DNA from: Burkholderiaceae bacterium
GTDB lineage: Bacteria > Pseudomonadota > Gammaproteobacteria > Burkholderiales > Burkholderiaceae_C
Length of the DNA: 38,640 bases
Reading direction: 5' to 3'
NCBI GenBank assembly: GCA_019751915.1
Contig: JAIEMS010000016.1
Location: 1 to 38,640, forward strand
Of the stretch, positions 15,478 through 23,570 are shown in pieces. Positions within the stretch are counted from its first letter, which is position 1. Each line of letters opens with the position of its first letter. The notes below the pieces were generated by a model that was not told where the DNA came from, searched no databases, and was given only the letters and a program-made list of their open reading frames with translations. The translations under genes and the position numbers were made by a program.

Positions 15478-15690
15478 CGTGTTGTAAAGCATCTGCCAGC
15501 GCCAGCCGTTGTGCTGTCCTGTGCTGGAGCCACCATCAGCCCCGATCAAATTCTTCGGCAAGCCGACGCTGCCATGTACGAGGCCAAAGAAAAGCATGTC
15601 TCTTGGCACAGGCCCCAGCGTGCCATTTGTCACAAAATAATGGTAAAAAGTGCCCGTAGCCCTTTGATATCTAGCCTCATAAGCTATTGA
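15478..15690 (+). pseudogene. C-terminal remnant of a GGDEF domain
   Basis: In the frame of position 15481 the sequence reads VVLSCAGATISPDQILRQAD, then AAMYEAKEKHVSWHRPQ. This is the end of a GGDEF domain (SxG strand, then DxLLRxADxAMYxAKE). The frame is blocked just upstream by TGA (15466) and TAA (15472), and neither the GGDEF motif nor any N-terminal domain is present, so it is a decayed gene tail. Its present TGA stop (15688-15690) lies inside a repeat copy that has landed in or next to it. Between the tRNA terminator and this remnant (15355-15477) I see nothing else. Confidence 0.65.
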
Positions 15691-15699
15691 ATAGATAGC
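15645..15699 (-). repeat. Two-hairpin intergenic repeat, copy 6
   Basis: AAAAAGTGCCCGTAGCCCTT, then ATAAGCTATTGAATAGATAGC; reverse orientation. It overlaps the tail of the GGDEF remnant and precedes the APH/AAA gene by about 20 bases. Confidence 0.7.
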
Positions 15700-15720
15700 A
15701 AATAACCCAAGGTGACCACC

Positions 15721-17298
15721 ATGCCTGATGCCTCCCAGTCGCGCCCCCTTTGGCTAGAGCAGTTTCTGCAAGGCCCCGCCGCCCTCGCTGCCGATGTGCA
15801 GTGCATCGAAACCCATATCTCGTGGGTATTGCTGGCTGGCGAGCATGCCTTCAAGTTCAAAAAACCGCTCAAGCTCGATTTTTTGGATTTCAGCACACTG
15901 GAACAGCGCCGCCTGACCTGCCTAGAGGAGCTTCGCATCAACCGCCGCACTGCAGCGCAGCTCTACCAAACCGTGGTGGCGGTGGTCGGGCCTGCGCAGG
16001 CACCGCGTTTGGTGGCGCTGGCGGACGTGTCGGCGCAAGAGTTGGCCCAAGTGATCGATTACGGCGTGCAAATGCAGCGCTTTGGCCCCGGCCAACTTTT
16101 GGCGCAGCAACTGGCTGCGGGCAGCCTCGATAGCACCCACATGGCAACGCTGGCGGCGCGCGTAGCCCAGCTGCATGCCCAGGCTGCCCCAGCGCCTGCC
16201 AACACCGACTGGGGTAGCCCCGCGCTGGTGCAAATACAGGCGCAAATGAACCTTGAAACATTGGCCCTGCTGCCCCTGCAAGAGGCCGAGCAGCGCGCAC
16301 TCCACGCCCTGAGCGACTGGACAGAGCAAGAAGGCCAGCGCCTGATGGCACTGATGGCGCAGCGCAAGGCCAGCGGCCATGTACGCGAGTGCCACGGCGA
16401 TTTGCACTTGGGCAATTTGGTGCTGCTGGCCGATGGGCCGCAGTTGTTTGATGCGATTGAATTCAGCGAATCGCTGCGCTGGATCGACACCATGGCCGAC
16501 GTTGCCTTTTTGTGCATGGATTTGCAAGCCCAAGAGCGACCCGATTTGGCATGGCATTTTCTCAACGGCTGGTTGGAGCATTCGGGTGATTACGAAGGCC
16601 TAGAGCTGCTGCCTTGGTATTTGGTCTACCGTGCCTTGGTGCGGGCGATGGTGGCGGGCCTGCGCTGGCAACAAGCGCCAGACGGGGCCACGGCTGGCAA
16701 CGCCGCCTTGCAAGAGCTGCGCCGTTACCTCGCGCTGGCCGAACAACTGAGCCAACCGCGCCCGCGCCAACTGTGGCTGGCCCACGGCGTGTCAGGCTCG
16801 GGCAAAAGCCGCCACAGCGCCCAACTGGTAGCCCAGCACGCTATGGTGCGTTTGCGCGCCGATGTGGAGCGCAAGCGCCTGTTTGGTCTGGCGGCCACCG
16901 ACACCAGCACCGGGGTGGTGCCCGGTGGCATCTACACCACCGAGGCTACGCAGCGCACCTACGAGCGTTTGGCGACGCTGGCGGCGCAGGTACTCAGCGC
17001 TGGCTTTGGCGTGTTGGTGGATGCCACCTTCTTGGCGCATTCACAGCGGGCCGCATTCATCGCCTTGGCGGCGCAGCGGCAAGTGCCGTGCCGTATCTTG
17101 GCCTTTGATGCCCCGGTCGAGGTGCTGCGCGAACGGGTGCTGCGCCGGGCAGAAAAAGAAAACCAAGTCTCTGAGGCCACGCTAGAGGTGCTTGAAGCGC
17201 AGTTGGCCCACCGTGAGCCACTCGATGCCGCAGAGCAAGCGCTGGCAGTGCAGATCAATACCGACCAGCCGCTGGACTGGCAAGCCCTGCTGTCTTAA
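15721..17298 (+). CDS. Aminoglycoside phosphotransferase-like / AAA ATPase fusion protein
   Basis: A 525-residue two-domain protein. The N-terminal half is an APH/choline-kinase-like domain with catalytic loop CHGDLHLGN (224-232, Asp227) and metal-binding Asp244 (LFDAIEFSE). The C-terminal part is an AAA_33-type P-loop kinase domain with Walker A GVSGSGKS (356-363). This fusion is a known conserved architecture without proven substrate; the annotation 'bifunctional aminoglycoside phosphotransferase/ATP-binding protein' does not imply drug resistance. I chose ATG 15721 because AAGGTG (15709-15714) is correctly spaced; a GTG at 15712 would add three residues. It is convergent with the YqaA-like gene, 24 bases apart. 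Confidence 0.88.
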   Translation: MPDASQSRPLWLEQFLQGPAALAADVQCIETHISWVLLAGEHAFKFKKPLKLDFLDFSTLEQRRLTCLEELRINRRTAAQLYQTVVAVVGPAQAPRLVALADVSAQELAQVIDYGVQMQRFGPGQLLAQQLAAGSLDSTHMATLAARVAQLHAQAAPAPANTDWGSPALVQIQAQMNLETLALLPLQEAEQRALHALSDWTEQEGQRLMALMAQRKASGHVRECHGDLHLGNLVLLADGPQLFDAIEFSESLRWIDTMADVAFLCMDLQAQERPDLAWHFLNGWLEHSGDYEGLELLPWYLVYRALVRAMVAGLRWQQAPDGATAGNAALQELRRYLALAEQLSQPRPRQLWLAHGVSGSGKSRHSAQLVAQHAMVRLRADVERKRLFGLAATDTSTGVVPGGIYTTEATQRTYERLATLAAQVLSAGFGVLVDATFLAHSQRAAFIALAAQRQVPCRILAFDAPVEVLRERVLRRAEKENQVSEATLEVLEAQLAHREPLDAAEQALAVQINTDQPLDWQALLS

Positions 17299-17322
17299 AA
17301 CATCGGGGCCAGTGCTGCGGCC

Positions 17323-17805
17323 TCAGTGCTGGCCCAGCCCCGGAAACAAAAACAGCAACAGCGTGGTCATGACCAGATAACGGAAAAACTTACCCACGGC
17401 CATGTAGCCCACACAGGGCCAAAACGGTAGTTTCAGCCAGCCAGAGACGGCGCACAGCGGATCGCCCACCACGGGCAGCCAACTGAGCAAGCACGCACGG
17501 GGGCCAAAGCGCTCTAGCCAAGCCAGCGCACGGCCCTCGGTGTGGGGGCCGCGCACTTTGTCCAGCGCCTTGTGCGCGCCCAGCCCCATCCACCAACTCA
17601 CAGCGCCGCCCAGCGTATTGCCCAGCGTGGCAATGCCAATGGTGGGCCAAAACAAATTGGGATTGAGCTTAATCAGTCCAAACACCGCAGGTTCGGAACC
17701 CAATGGCAACAGAGTGGCCGAGATAAACGACACCACAAACACCGTGCTCAGGCCAAACTGCGGCAGCGCCAGCAAATCAAGAAGGTGAAGCAACCAAGTT
17801 TCCAT
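17323..17805 (-). CDS. YqaA-like membrane protein (DedA/VTT superfamily)
   Basis: A 160-residue protein with four to five hydrophobic segments, including a re-entrant-looking stretch FISATLLPLGSEPAVFGLIK (about 27-46), GNTLGGAVSWWMG (about 62-74) and LLSWLPVVGDPLCAVSGWL (about 105-123). These match the YqaA branch of the SNARE-associated/VTT (DedA-like) family, thought to act in membrane lipid movement and homeostasis. The length and the acidic and glycine positions fit the family. Start ATG at 17805. The divergent dusB-fis promoter region lies upstream. Confidence 0.85.
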   Translation of the reverse strand: METWLLHLLDLLALPQFGLSTVFVVSFISATLLPLGSEPAVFGLIKLNPNLFWPTIGIATLGNTLGGAVSWWMGLGAHKALDKVRGPHTEGRALAWLERFGPRACLLSWLPVVGDPLCAVSGWLKLPFWPCVGYMAVGKFFRYLVMTTLLLFLFPGLGQH

Positions 17806-17846
17806 CGTGGGCGCGAGTGTAGTGTGGTGCCCGGAAAAAACGCGAT

Positions 17847-17872
17847 CTGCTCAAAAATTGAGCAGGTACAAT
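17847..17872 (+). promoter_or_regulatory. Palindrome and probable promoter of dusB-fis
   Basis: CTGCTCAA-AAA-TTGAGCAG (17847-17865) is a perfect 8-bp-arm palindrome. It is followed at once by TACAAT (17867-17872), a good -10 candidate for dusB, 47 bases before the start codon. No proper -35 exists; the palindrome covers that place, so a bound regulator could block or replace -35 contact. Confidence 0.4.
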
Positions 17873-17918
17873 CCTGCCTCCTTTTTCAGCACCCGTGGCT
17901 TGCGCGCGCCTTCCTTTC

Positions 17919-18968
17919 ATGCACATCGGCACCATTCCTTTGGCAAACCGCCTCTTTGCCGCGCCCATGGCAGGCGTGACAGACCGGCCTTTTCGCCAGT
18001 TGTGCCGGGCGCTGGGCGCGGGCTACGCGGTCAGCGAGATGGTGACATCGCGCAAAGACCTGTGGAACAGCCTGAAAACATCGCAGCGCACCAACCACGA
18101 GGGCGAGCCCGGCCCGATTGCCGTGCAAATTGCCGGGGTCGATGCCGCCATGATGGCCGAAGCGGCGCTCTACAACATCGACCGGGGCGCACAAATCATC
18201 GACATCAACATGGGTTGCCCGGCCAAGAAGGTCTGCAACAAATGGGCTGGCTCGGCACTGATGCAAAACGAAGCCTTAGCGGTTGAAATTGCCGCTGCCG
18301 TGGTCGCTGCCTGCGCCCCGCGCAACGTGCCCGTGACCCTGAAAATGCGCACCGGCTGGAGCCAAGAGCACAAAAATGCCGTGGCGCTGGCGCGCCAGTT
18401 TGAGGGCGTGGGCATCCAAATGTTGACCGTGCATGGCCGTACCCGCGAGCAAGGCTACCAAGGTCATGCCGAATACGAAACCATTGCTGCGGTCAAAGCC
18501 GCCGTCGGTGTGCCGGTGGTTGCCAATGGCGACATCAGCAGCCCCGAAAAAGCCCGCGACGTGCTGGCCGCTACGGGCGCTGATGCCCTGATGATTGGCC
18601 GCGCCGCCCAAGGCAGGCCGTGGATTTTTCGCGAGATCGGCCACTTTTTGGCCACCGGCCAGCATCTGCCGCCACCGCGCGTGGCCGAGGTGCGCCAACT
18701 GCTGCTAGAGCATTTGCAAGACCACTACCGCTTGTACGGCGAGGCCAGCGGCGTGCGCAGCGCCCGCAAGCACATTGCTTGGTATGTGCGCGCTCTGCCG
18801 GGGGGCGAGGTATTTCGCCAACACATCAACACCCTCGACCACAGCAGCGCCCAATGGCAAGCCGTGGCCGACTACCTTGGTGCTTTGGCCGACCAAATGG
18901 AGCGCTTGCCCGTGGTGGCTTTGCCCAGCGCCAGCGCCGACGATCAACCCGAGAAACTGCCTGCATGA
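17919..18968 (+). CDS. dusB: tRNA-dihydrouridine synthase B
   Basis: A 349-residue flavoenzyme that reduces uridine (position 17 in E. coli) in tRNA to dihydrouridine. The FMN barrel starts LANRLFAAPMAGVTDRPFR (8-26); the catalytic cysteine is Cys100 in NMGCPAKKVCNKWAGSAL; phosphate-binding NGDISSPEKA and MIGRAAQGRPWIF follow. The ATG at 17919 (MHIGTIPL) begins the conserved region; a GTG at 17895 would add eight residues. The stop codon overlaps the fis start (ATGA at 18965-18968), giving the classic dusB-fis pair and translational coupling. Confidence 0.95.
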   Translation: MHIGTIPLANRLFAAPMAGVTDRPFRQLCRALGAGYAVSEMVTSRKDLWNSLKTSQRTNHEGEPGPIAVQIAGVDAAMMAEAALYNIDRGAQIIDINMGCPAKKVCNKWAGSALMQNEALAVEIAAAVVAACAPRNVPVTLKMRTGWSQEHKNAVALARQFEGVGIQMLTVHGRTREQGYQGHAEYETIAAVKAAVGVPVVANGDISSPEKARDVLAATGADALMIGRAAQGRPWIFREIGHFLATGQHLPPPRVAEVRQLLLEHLQDHYRLYGEASGVRSARKHIAWYVRALPGGEVFRQHINTLDHSSAQWQAVADYLGALADQMERLPVVALPSASADDQPEKLPA

Positions 18969-19198
18969 GCAAACAAACGATTGAAGAATGTGTCCGCGAG
19001 AGCTTGCAAGACTACTTTTGCGATTTGGACGGTGAAACCCCCGACGGCATGTACGACATGCTGGTGCGCTTGGTTGAAAAACCGCTGCTAGAGGTCGTGA
19101 TGGCACAGGCCGAGCAAAATCAGTCGCGCGCGGCGCAGTGGCTGGGGCTTAATCGCAACACGCTGCGTAAAAAACTTGTTCTGCACGAATTACTCTGA
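18965..19198 (+). CDS. fis: DNA-binding protein Fis
   Basis: A 77-residue Fis homologue. The C-terminal helix-turn-helix [20 protein letters not shown] (51-70) is the standard Fis recognition unit, and the N-terminal part supplies the dimerisation helices. Fis bends DNA and tunes rRNA, tRNA and recombination sites according to growth (family knowledge). It is shorter than the 98-residue E. coli protein, as is usual for betaproteobacteria. Its ATG lies within the dusB stop (ATGA overlap), so its level depends on the dusB promoter upstream and on coupling. Confidence 0.93.
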   Translation: MSKQTIEECVRESLQDYFCDLDGETPDGMYDMLVRLVEKPLLEVVMAQAEQNQSRAAQWLGLNRNTLRKKLVLHELL

Positions 19199-19235
19199 AA
19201 ATTCTCCTTCCTTTTTAACCCACCGACCCTACGCC

Positions 19236-20822
19236 ATGAACGCACTCCTTTCTGTTTCTGACAAAACCGGCATCGTCGAATTTGCCCAAGCACTGCACGC
19301 GCTGGGCATCAAGCTGCTCTCGACCGGCGGCACCGCTAAATTGTTGGCCGAGCACGGCCTGCCCGTGACCGAAGTGGCTGAAGTCACGCAGTTTCCGGAA
19401 ATGCTCGATGGCCGCGTCAAAACGCTGCACCCCAAAGTCCACGGTGGCCTGTTGGCCCGGCGCGACCTGCCAGCCCACATGGCAGCGCTGCAAACGCATG
19501 GCATCGACACCATCGACCTGTTGGTCGTCAACCTCTACCCCTTTGAAGCGACGGTGCTCAAGCCCGGCTGTACGCTGGCCGATGCCATCGAAAACATCGA
19601 CATCGGTGGCCCCGCTATGGTGCGCAGCGCTGCCAAAAATTGGGCCGATGTGGGCGTGCTGACCGATGCCAGCCAATACCCCGCTGTGCTGGCAGAACTC
19701 CAAGCCGACGGCAAGTTGTCCGATGCGTTGCGCTTTGGTTTGGCCGTGGCCGCATTCAACCGTATTGCTGCCTACGATGGCGCAATTGGCGACTACCTGT
19801 CGGCGATCCATTTTGAAGCCGACAAACTCTCCGACAGCTATGTGCCCGAGCGTGTGCTGTTCCCTAGCCAAGGCAACATGCACGCCACCAAGCTGCAAGA
19901 CCTGCGCTATGGCGAAAACAGCCACCAGCAAGCGGCCTTGTATTGCGACCCACAACCTCTGCCCGGCTCGCTGGTCACAGGGGTGCAGTTGCAAGGCAAA
20001 GAGCTGTCTTACAACAACATTGCCGATGCCGATGCCGCTTGGGAATGCGTCAAGAGCTTTGACTCGCCCGCTTGCGTCATCGTCAAGCACGCCAACCCTT
20101 GCGGCGTGGCCGTGGGTGGCGACGCACTGGAGTGCTACAGCAAGGCCTTCAAAACCGATCCGACCAGCGCCTTTGGCGGCATCATTGCCTTTAACCGCCC
20201 TGTCGATGGTGCAGCCGCTTTGGCAGTGTCCAAGCAGTTTGTCGAAGTGCTGATGGCTCCGGCCTTTACCGCCGAAGCGCTGGAAATTTTCCGTAGCAAA
20301 GTCAATGTGCGCTTGCTGCAAATTGCCCTGCCCGACAACTACCACTTGGCGCGCAACGCCATCGAGATCAAGCGCGTCGGTTCGGGCCTGCTGGTGCAAA
20401 CTGCCGACAACCACGAACTGGCTCTGGCCGACCTGAAGGTCGTCACTATCAAGCAACCCAGCCCTGAAGAACTGCAAGACCTGCTGTTTGCCTGGAAGGT
20501 TGCTAAATACGTCAAGAGCAATGCCATCGTCTTTTGCAAGGGCGGCATGACCATGGGTGTCGGTGCAGGCCAAATGAGCCGCCTCGATTCGGCCCGCATT
20601 GCCAGCATCAAAGCCCAGCACGCCAGCCTGTCTTTGGCGGGCACCGCTGTCGCTAGCGATGCCTTCTTCCCCTTCCGCGACGGCTTGGATGTGGTGGTCG
20701 ATGCGGGCGCGACCTGTGTTATCCAGCCCGGCGGCTCGATGCGCGACCAAGAGGTGATTGACGCTGCCAATGAGCGCGGCGTAGCCATGGTGTTTAGCGG
20801 TGTGCGCCACTTCCGTCATTGA
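19236..20822 (+). CDS. purH: Bifunctional AICAR transformylase / IMP cyclohydrolase
   Basis: A 528-residue enzyme for the last two steps of IMP synthesis. The N-terminal MGS-like cyclohydrolase domain starts [19 protein letters not shown] and includes [11 protein letters not shown] and [14 protein letters not shown]; the C-terminal formyltransferase domain holds [28 protein letters not shown] with the catalytic Lys-His, and [16 protein letters not shown]. The length is normal and all motifs are intact. The ATG at 19236 starts the first conserved strand; an upstream in-frame start at 19176 lies within fis and is rejected. Probably co-transcribed with dusB-fis (37-base gap), and followed by a strong terminator. 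Confidence 0.97.
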   Translation: MNALLSVSDKTGIVEFAQALHALGIKLLSTGGTAKLLAEHGLPVTEVAEVTQFPEMLDGRVKTLHPKVHGGLLARRDLPAHMAALQTHGIDTIDLLVVNLYPFEATVLKPGCTLADAIENIDIGGPAMVRSAAKNWADVGVLTDASQYPAVLAELQADGKLSDALRFGLAVAAFNRIAAYDGAIGDYLSAIHFEADKLSDSYVPERVLFPSQGNMHATKLQDLRYGENSHQQAALYCDPQPLPGSLVTGVQLQGKELSYNNIADADAAWECVKSFDSPACVIVKHANPCGVAVGGDALECYSKAFKTDPTSAFGGIIAFNRPVDGAAALAVSKQFVEVLMAPAFTAEALEIFRSKVNVRLLQIALPDNYHLARNAIEIKRVGSGLLVQTADNHELALADLKVVTIKQPSPEELQDLLFAWKVAKYVKSNAIVFCKGGMTMGVGAGQMSRLDSARIASIKAQHASLSLAGTAVASDAFFPFRDGLDVVVDAGATCVIQPGGSMRDQEVIDAANERGVAMVFSGVRHFRH

Positions 20823-20850
20823 GATGGCCGCCTGCGCCCTTGTCTGACAG

Positions 20851-20873
20851 AAGCGACCTTCGGGTCGCTTTTT
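20851..20873 (+). terminator. Intrinsic terminator after purH
   Basis: AAGCGACC-TTCG-GGTCGCTT and a T-run (20869-20873). Eight base pairs capped by a UUCG tetraloop, 28 bases after the purH stop. Confidence 0.92.
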
Positions 20874-20907
20874 CATTGCCAGAGCCATGGGACGCAGGTT
20901 TTTCGGA

Positions 20908-20969
20908 TAAAAATGGCATTAGCGCTTATGCGGTAACGATTTTTAGCTATTGTTTTAGGAGCTAAAAAC
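20908..20969 (-). repeat. Two-hairpin intergenic repeat, copy 7
   Basis: AAAAATGGCATTAGCGCTTA, then TTTTTAGCTATTGTTTTAGG and AGCTAAAAAC. Reverse orientation, between the purH terminator and the GGDEF gene. Confidence 0.7.
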
Positions 20970-21028
20970 GAAGGTGTCGGTAGGCAAAAGGTGATGCCAA
21001 TCCCGTACCGTGAAGGCATACTCCCCCC

Positions 21029-23467
21029 ATGCAGTTGCATATTTTCACGCTCTTTGTTGTTGTCATTGTTGTCAGCGCCTTGCTGGCAGGTGCGATTGCG
21101 CTGGTGGCTTACCGCCGTAAAAACGAGTTGTTTATCTGGTCTGGTGCACTGGTGCTGCACACGGCTACATACGTTCTGTTCGGTTTGCGCGGTGTAGTGC
21201 CCGACTTTGTCTCGGTGGTTGTTGCCAATACCTTGTTGGCGACCACGCTGGCGCTGTTTGCTGTGGGCGTTTTTCGCTTTCAGCGCCGGCCTGTGCCCCA
21301 GCGCTGGATTTGGGGGCCAGCGCTGGCGTTGTTTATCGTGTTGCCGTTCATTTACAACGACATCCGAACGCGCACCCTGTTCAATAGCCCGGTTTTTGTT
21401 TTTGAATGTCTGCTGTGCTTGGTCGCCTTGTGGCAGCGCAGGAGGCAAACTCCGGGGCGGGGACAATACTTGCTGATGACCAGTGTGGTGTTTACCACCC
21501 TGACCTTGGCGGTGCGCTGGGCGGCGGTGGGTATGGGCCTGATCTCGATACAGACGCTGACCGACAGCAATACGATCCAATCGGTCACCTTTTTGTCGTC
21601 CGTGATCAGCGTGGTGCTGATGTCGTTTGGTGTGGTGATGATGGACAAAGAGCGCACCGAAGATGCTTTGCTCGAAAGCAAGCGCCATGGCATTTTTCGC
21701 AGCCAGATTTTGGCGATGTTGGCCAATGCCGAGCCGCAGTCCGAAGTGCTCACAGCGATTGTCCAAGGTGTCGAAACACTGCACCCACGCATGCTGTGCA
21801 GCTTGTTGCTGTTAAGTGAAGATGGGCACCATCTGGGGCGGGGGATTGCCCCCAGCCTGCCCGATTTTTACAACCAAGCCATTGAAGGGTTGGCGATTGG
21901 CCCGGGTGTCGGGTCGTGCGGCACAGCGGCCTTCAGCGGCGAGCGTGTGGTGGTCGAGGACATCGCCAGCCACCCCTATTGGGCACCTTTTAAAGCGTTG
22001 GCCGCGCGCGCCGGACTGGGCGCTTGCTGGTCGCAGCCCATTCACTCATCGACCCACCAAGTGTTGGGCACCTTTGCCATTTACCACCACCAATTTCATG
22101 CGCCAGAGCCTAGCGACATTGCCCTGATTGAGGAAGCCGCCCACCTTGCCAGCATTGCCATTGAGCACAGCACCGCTGCCGAAAAATTGCGCGCCAGCGA
22201 AGCCCACTACCGCACCCTGATCGAGAACCTGACCGAGATAGTGTGGCGACAAAGCACCCAGCACTGCGTGACCTACATCAGTTTGGCCGATGAGCACCTG
22301 CGCGGCTTCAAAGCCGAAGAAGTGATTGGGCGGCCTTGGTGGGACACCATGACCGAAGAGGGTGCCGCCATCGTCCGCGCCGCTATGGAGCACCAGCAGC
22401 CGCGCTGCACCACGCAAATGCGCTGCAAAGACGGCAGCACCCTCTGGGTTGAGGTGACCATCTCGCCCGAGCTAGATGCCCAAGGCAACGTTGTGGGTTA
22501 CCAAGGCGTTGGCCGCGATGTCACCCAGCGGGTACAGATACAGCGCCGCCTCCAAGAAAGCGAAGAGCGCTACCGCCTGCTCGTGACGCAGGCCAACGAG
22601 GGCATATCGGTGGTGCAAGACGGTCAATTGTGTTTTGCCAACCCCAAGCTGCTGGAGTTGGTCGGCTACAACCTCCAAGAAGTCAAGGCCAAGCCCTTTG
22701 GACAATTTGTTCACCCTGACGACCGGGCCTTGGTGCAAGAAAACTACCAAAGACGCTTGGACGGTGTGTTGAACCTGCGTTACCAAATACGTTTGCTGAC
22801 ACGCCACCGAGGGATGCGTTGGTTTGAAATCAACGGGGTGCGCATTGAGTGGCAAGGCAAGCCCGCAGCGCTGGCCTTTATGACCGATGTGACCGAACGG
22901 CGGCAGATGGAACAAGAAATTTGGCAACTGGCCTACCACGATGCCCTGACCAAATTGCCCAACCGCCGCCTCCTGAGCGAACGCCTGCAAAGCGAGATGA
23001 CCCGGCAAAAACGCAATGCAATGCACGGCGCATTGCTGTTTTTGGATTTGGACAATTTCAAGCCTCTGAACGATCAGCACGGCCACAAGGTCGGCGATTT
23101 GCTGCTGATCGAAGTCGCCCAGCGCCTGACGCACTGCGTGCGCGAGATGGACACCGTGGCCCGTTTTGGTGGCGATGAATTTGTCGTCATGCTGTGCGCT
23201 TTGAGCAGCGATCCAGCCCAAGCCCAAGAACAAGCCCGCAACGTCGGCCAAAAGGTGCTGCAAGCGTTGTCTGCGCCTTACGCCTTGACGGTGTGCAGCC
23301 TAACGCAAACCCCCAGCGTGGTCGAACACCGCTGCTCGGCCAGCATTGGTGTGTTGGTGTTTCAGGGCGATACGTGCAGCGAAGAAGACCTCATCAAGCG
23401 GGCCGATATTGCCATGTACCAAGCCAAAGAGTCGGGGCGCAATGCCCTGTGCATCGCCAGCGCATAA
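21029..23467 (+). CDS. Membrane diguanylate cyclase with GAF and two PAS domains
   Basis: An 812-residue signalling protein. Residues 1-205 contain about seven hydrophobic segments (a 7TM-like sensor of unknown ligand); a GAF domain follows (about 220-370), then two PAS/PAC units (about 375-500 and 505-630; SEERYRLLVTQANEGISVVQ begins the second) and a GGDEF domain (about 635-805). The active-site motif GGDEF is intact (714-718), preceded by REMD five residues upstream, the RxxD inhibitory site. So the protein should make c-di-GMP and be feedback-inhibited. No EAL domain. Two decayed GGDEF tails in the window (77-157, 15478-15690) are not copies of this C-terminus by eye. Start ATG at 21029; monocistronic. 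Confidence 0.92.
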   Translation: MQLHIFTLFVVVIVVSALLAGAIALVAYRRKNELFIWSGALVLHTATYVLFGLRGVVPDFVSVVVANTLLATTLALFAVGVFRFQRRPVPQRWIWGPALALFIVLPFIYNDIRTRTLFNSPVFVFECLLCLVALWQRRRQTPGRGQYLLMTSVVFTTLTLAVRWAAVGMGLISIQTLTDSNTIQSVTFLSSVISVVLMSFGVVMMDKERTEDALLESKRHGIFRSQILAMLANAEPQSEVLTAIVQGVETLHPRMLCSLLLLSEDGHHLGRGIAPSLPDFYNQAIEGLAIGPGVGSCGTAAFSGERVVVEDIASHPYWAPFKALAARAGLGACWSQPIHSSTHQVLGTFAIYHHQFHAPEPSDIALIEEAAHLASIAIEHSTAAEKLRASEAHYRTLIENLTEIVWRQSTQHCVTYISLADEHLRGFKAEEVIGRPWWDTMTEEGAAIVRAAMEHQQPRCTTQMRCKDGSTLWVEVTISPELDAQGNVVGYQGVGRDVTQRVQIQRRLQESEERYRLLVTQANEGISVVQDGQLCFANPKLLELVGYNLQEVKAKPFGQFVHPDDRALVQENYQRRLDGVLNLRYQIRLLTRHRGMRWFEINGVRIEWQGKPAALAFMTDVTERRQMEQEIWQLAYHDALTKLPNRRLLSERLQSEMTRQKRNAMHGALLFLDLDNFKPLNDQHGHKVGDLLLIEVAQRLTHCVREMDTVARFGGDEFVVMLCALSSDPAQAQEQARNVGQKVLQALSAPYALTVCSLTQTPSVVEHRCSASIGVLVFQGDTCSEEDLIKRADIAMYQAKESGRNALCIASA

Positions 23468-23543
23468 GGCAAGTATCTAGCGTGGCCGGGGTCGGTCTCC
23501 AAAACCTTGCTTGCCGCACAGGGGCGCAAAAGCTATAAGCTGC

Positions 23544-23570
23544 AGCGGCTTTTTGCCGCTTCTCGTTTTT
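23544..23570 (+). terminator. Hairpin with T-rich tail directly before the MFS start
   Basis: AGCGGC-TTTTT-GCCGCT (23544-23560) followed by TCTCGTTTTT and then the ATG at 23571. It could end the GGDEF transcript, attenuate the MFS gene, or be a very diverged member of the two-hairpin repeat (it is preceded by AAAAGCTATAAGCTGC). Confidence 0.4.

Noticed and set aside
17299-17345. GGGCCAG...CTGGCCC as terminator between the APH/AAA and yqaA-like genes
   Set aside because: Arms of 7 bases enclose a large loop and there is no T-run on either strand.
19215-20888. Long open frame (557 codons) antisense to purH
   Set aside because: It mirrors the whole of purH, has His/Gln/Gly-rich shadow composition and no recognisable domain. 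Long antisense frames are common in GC-rich genes.
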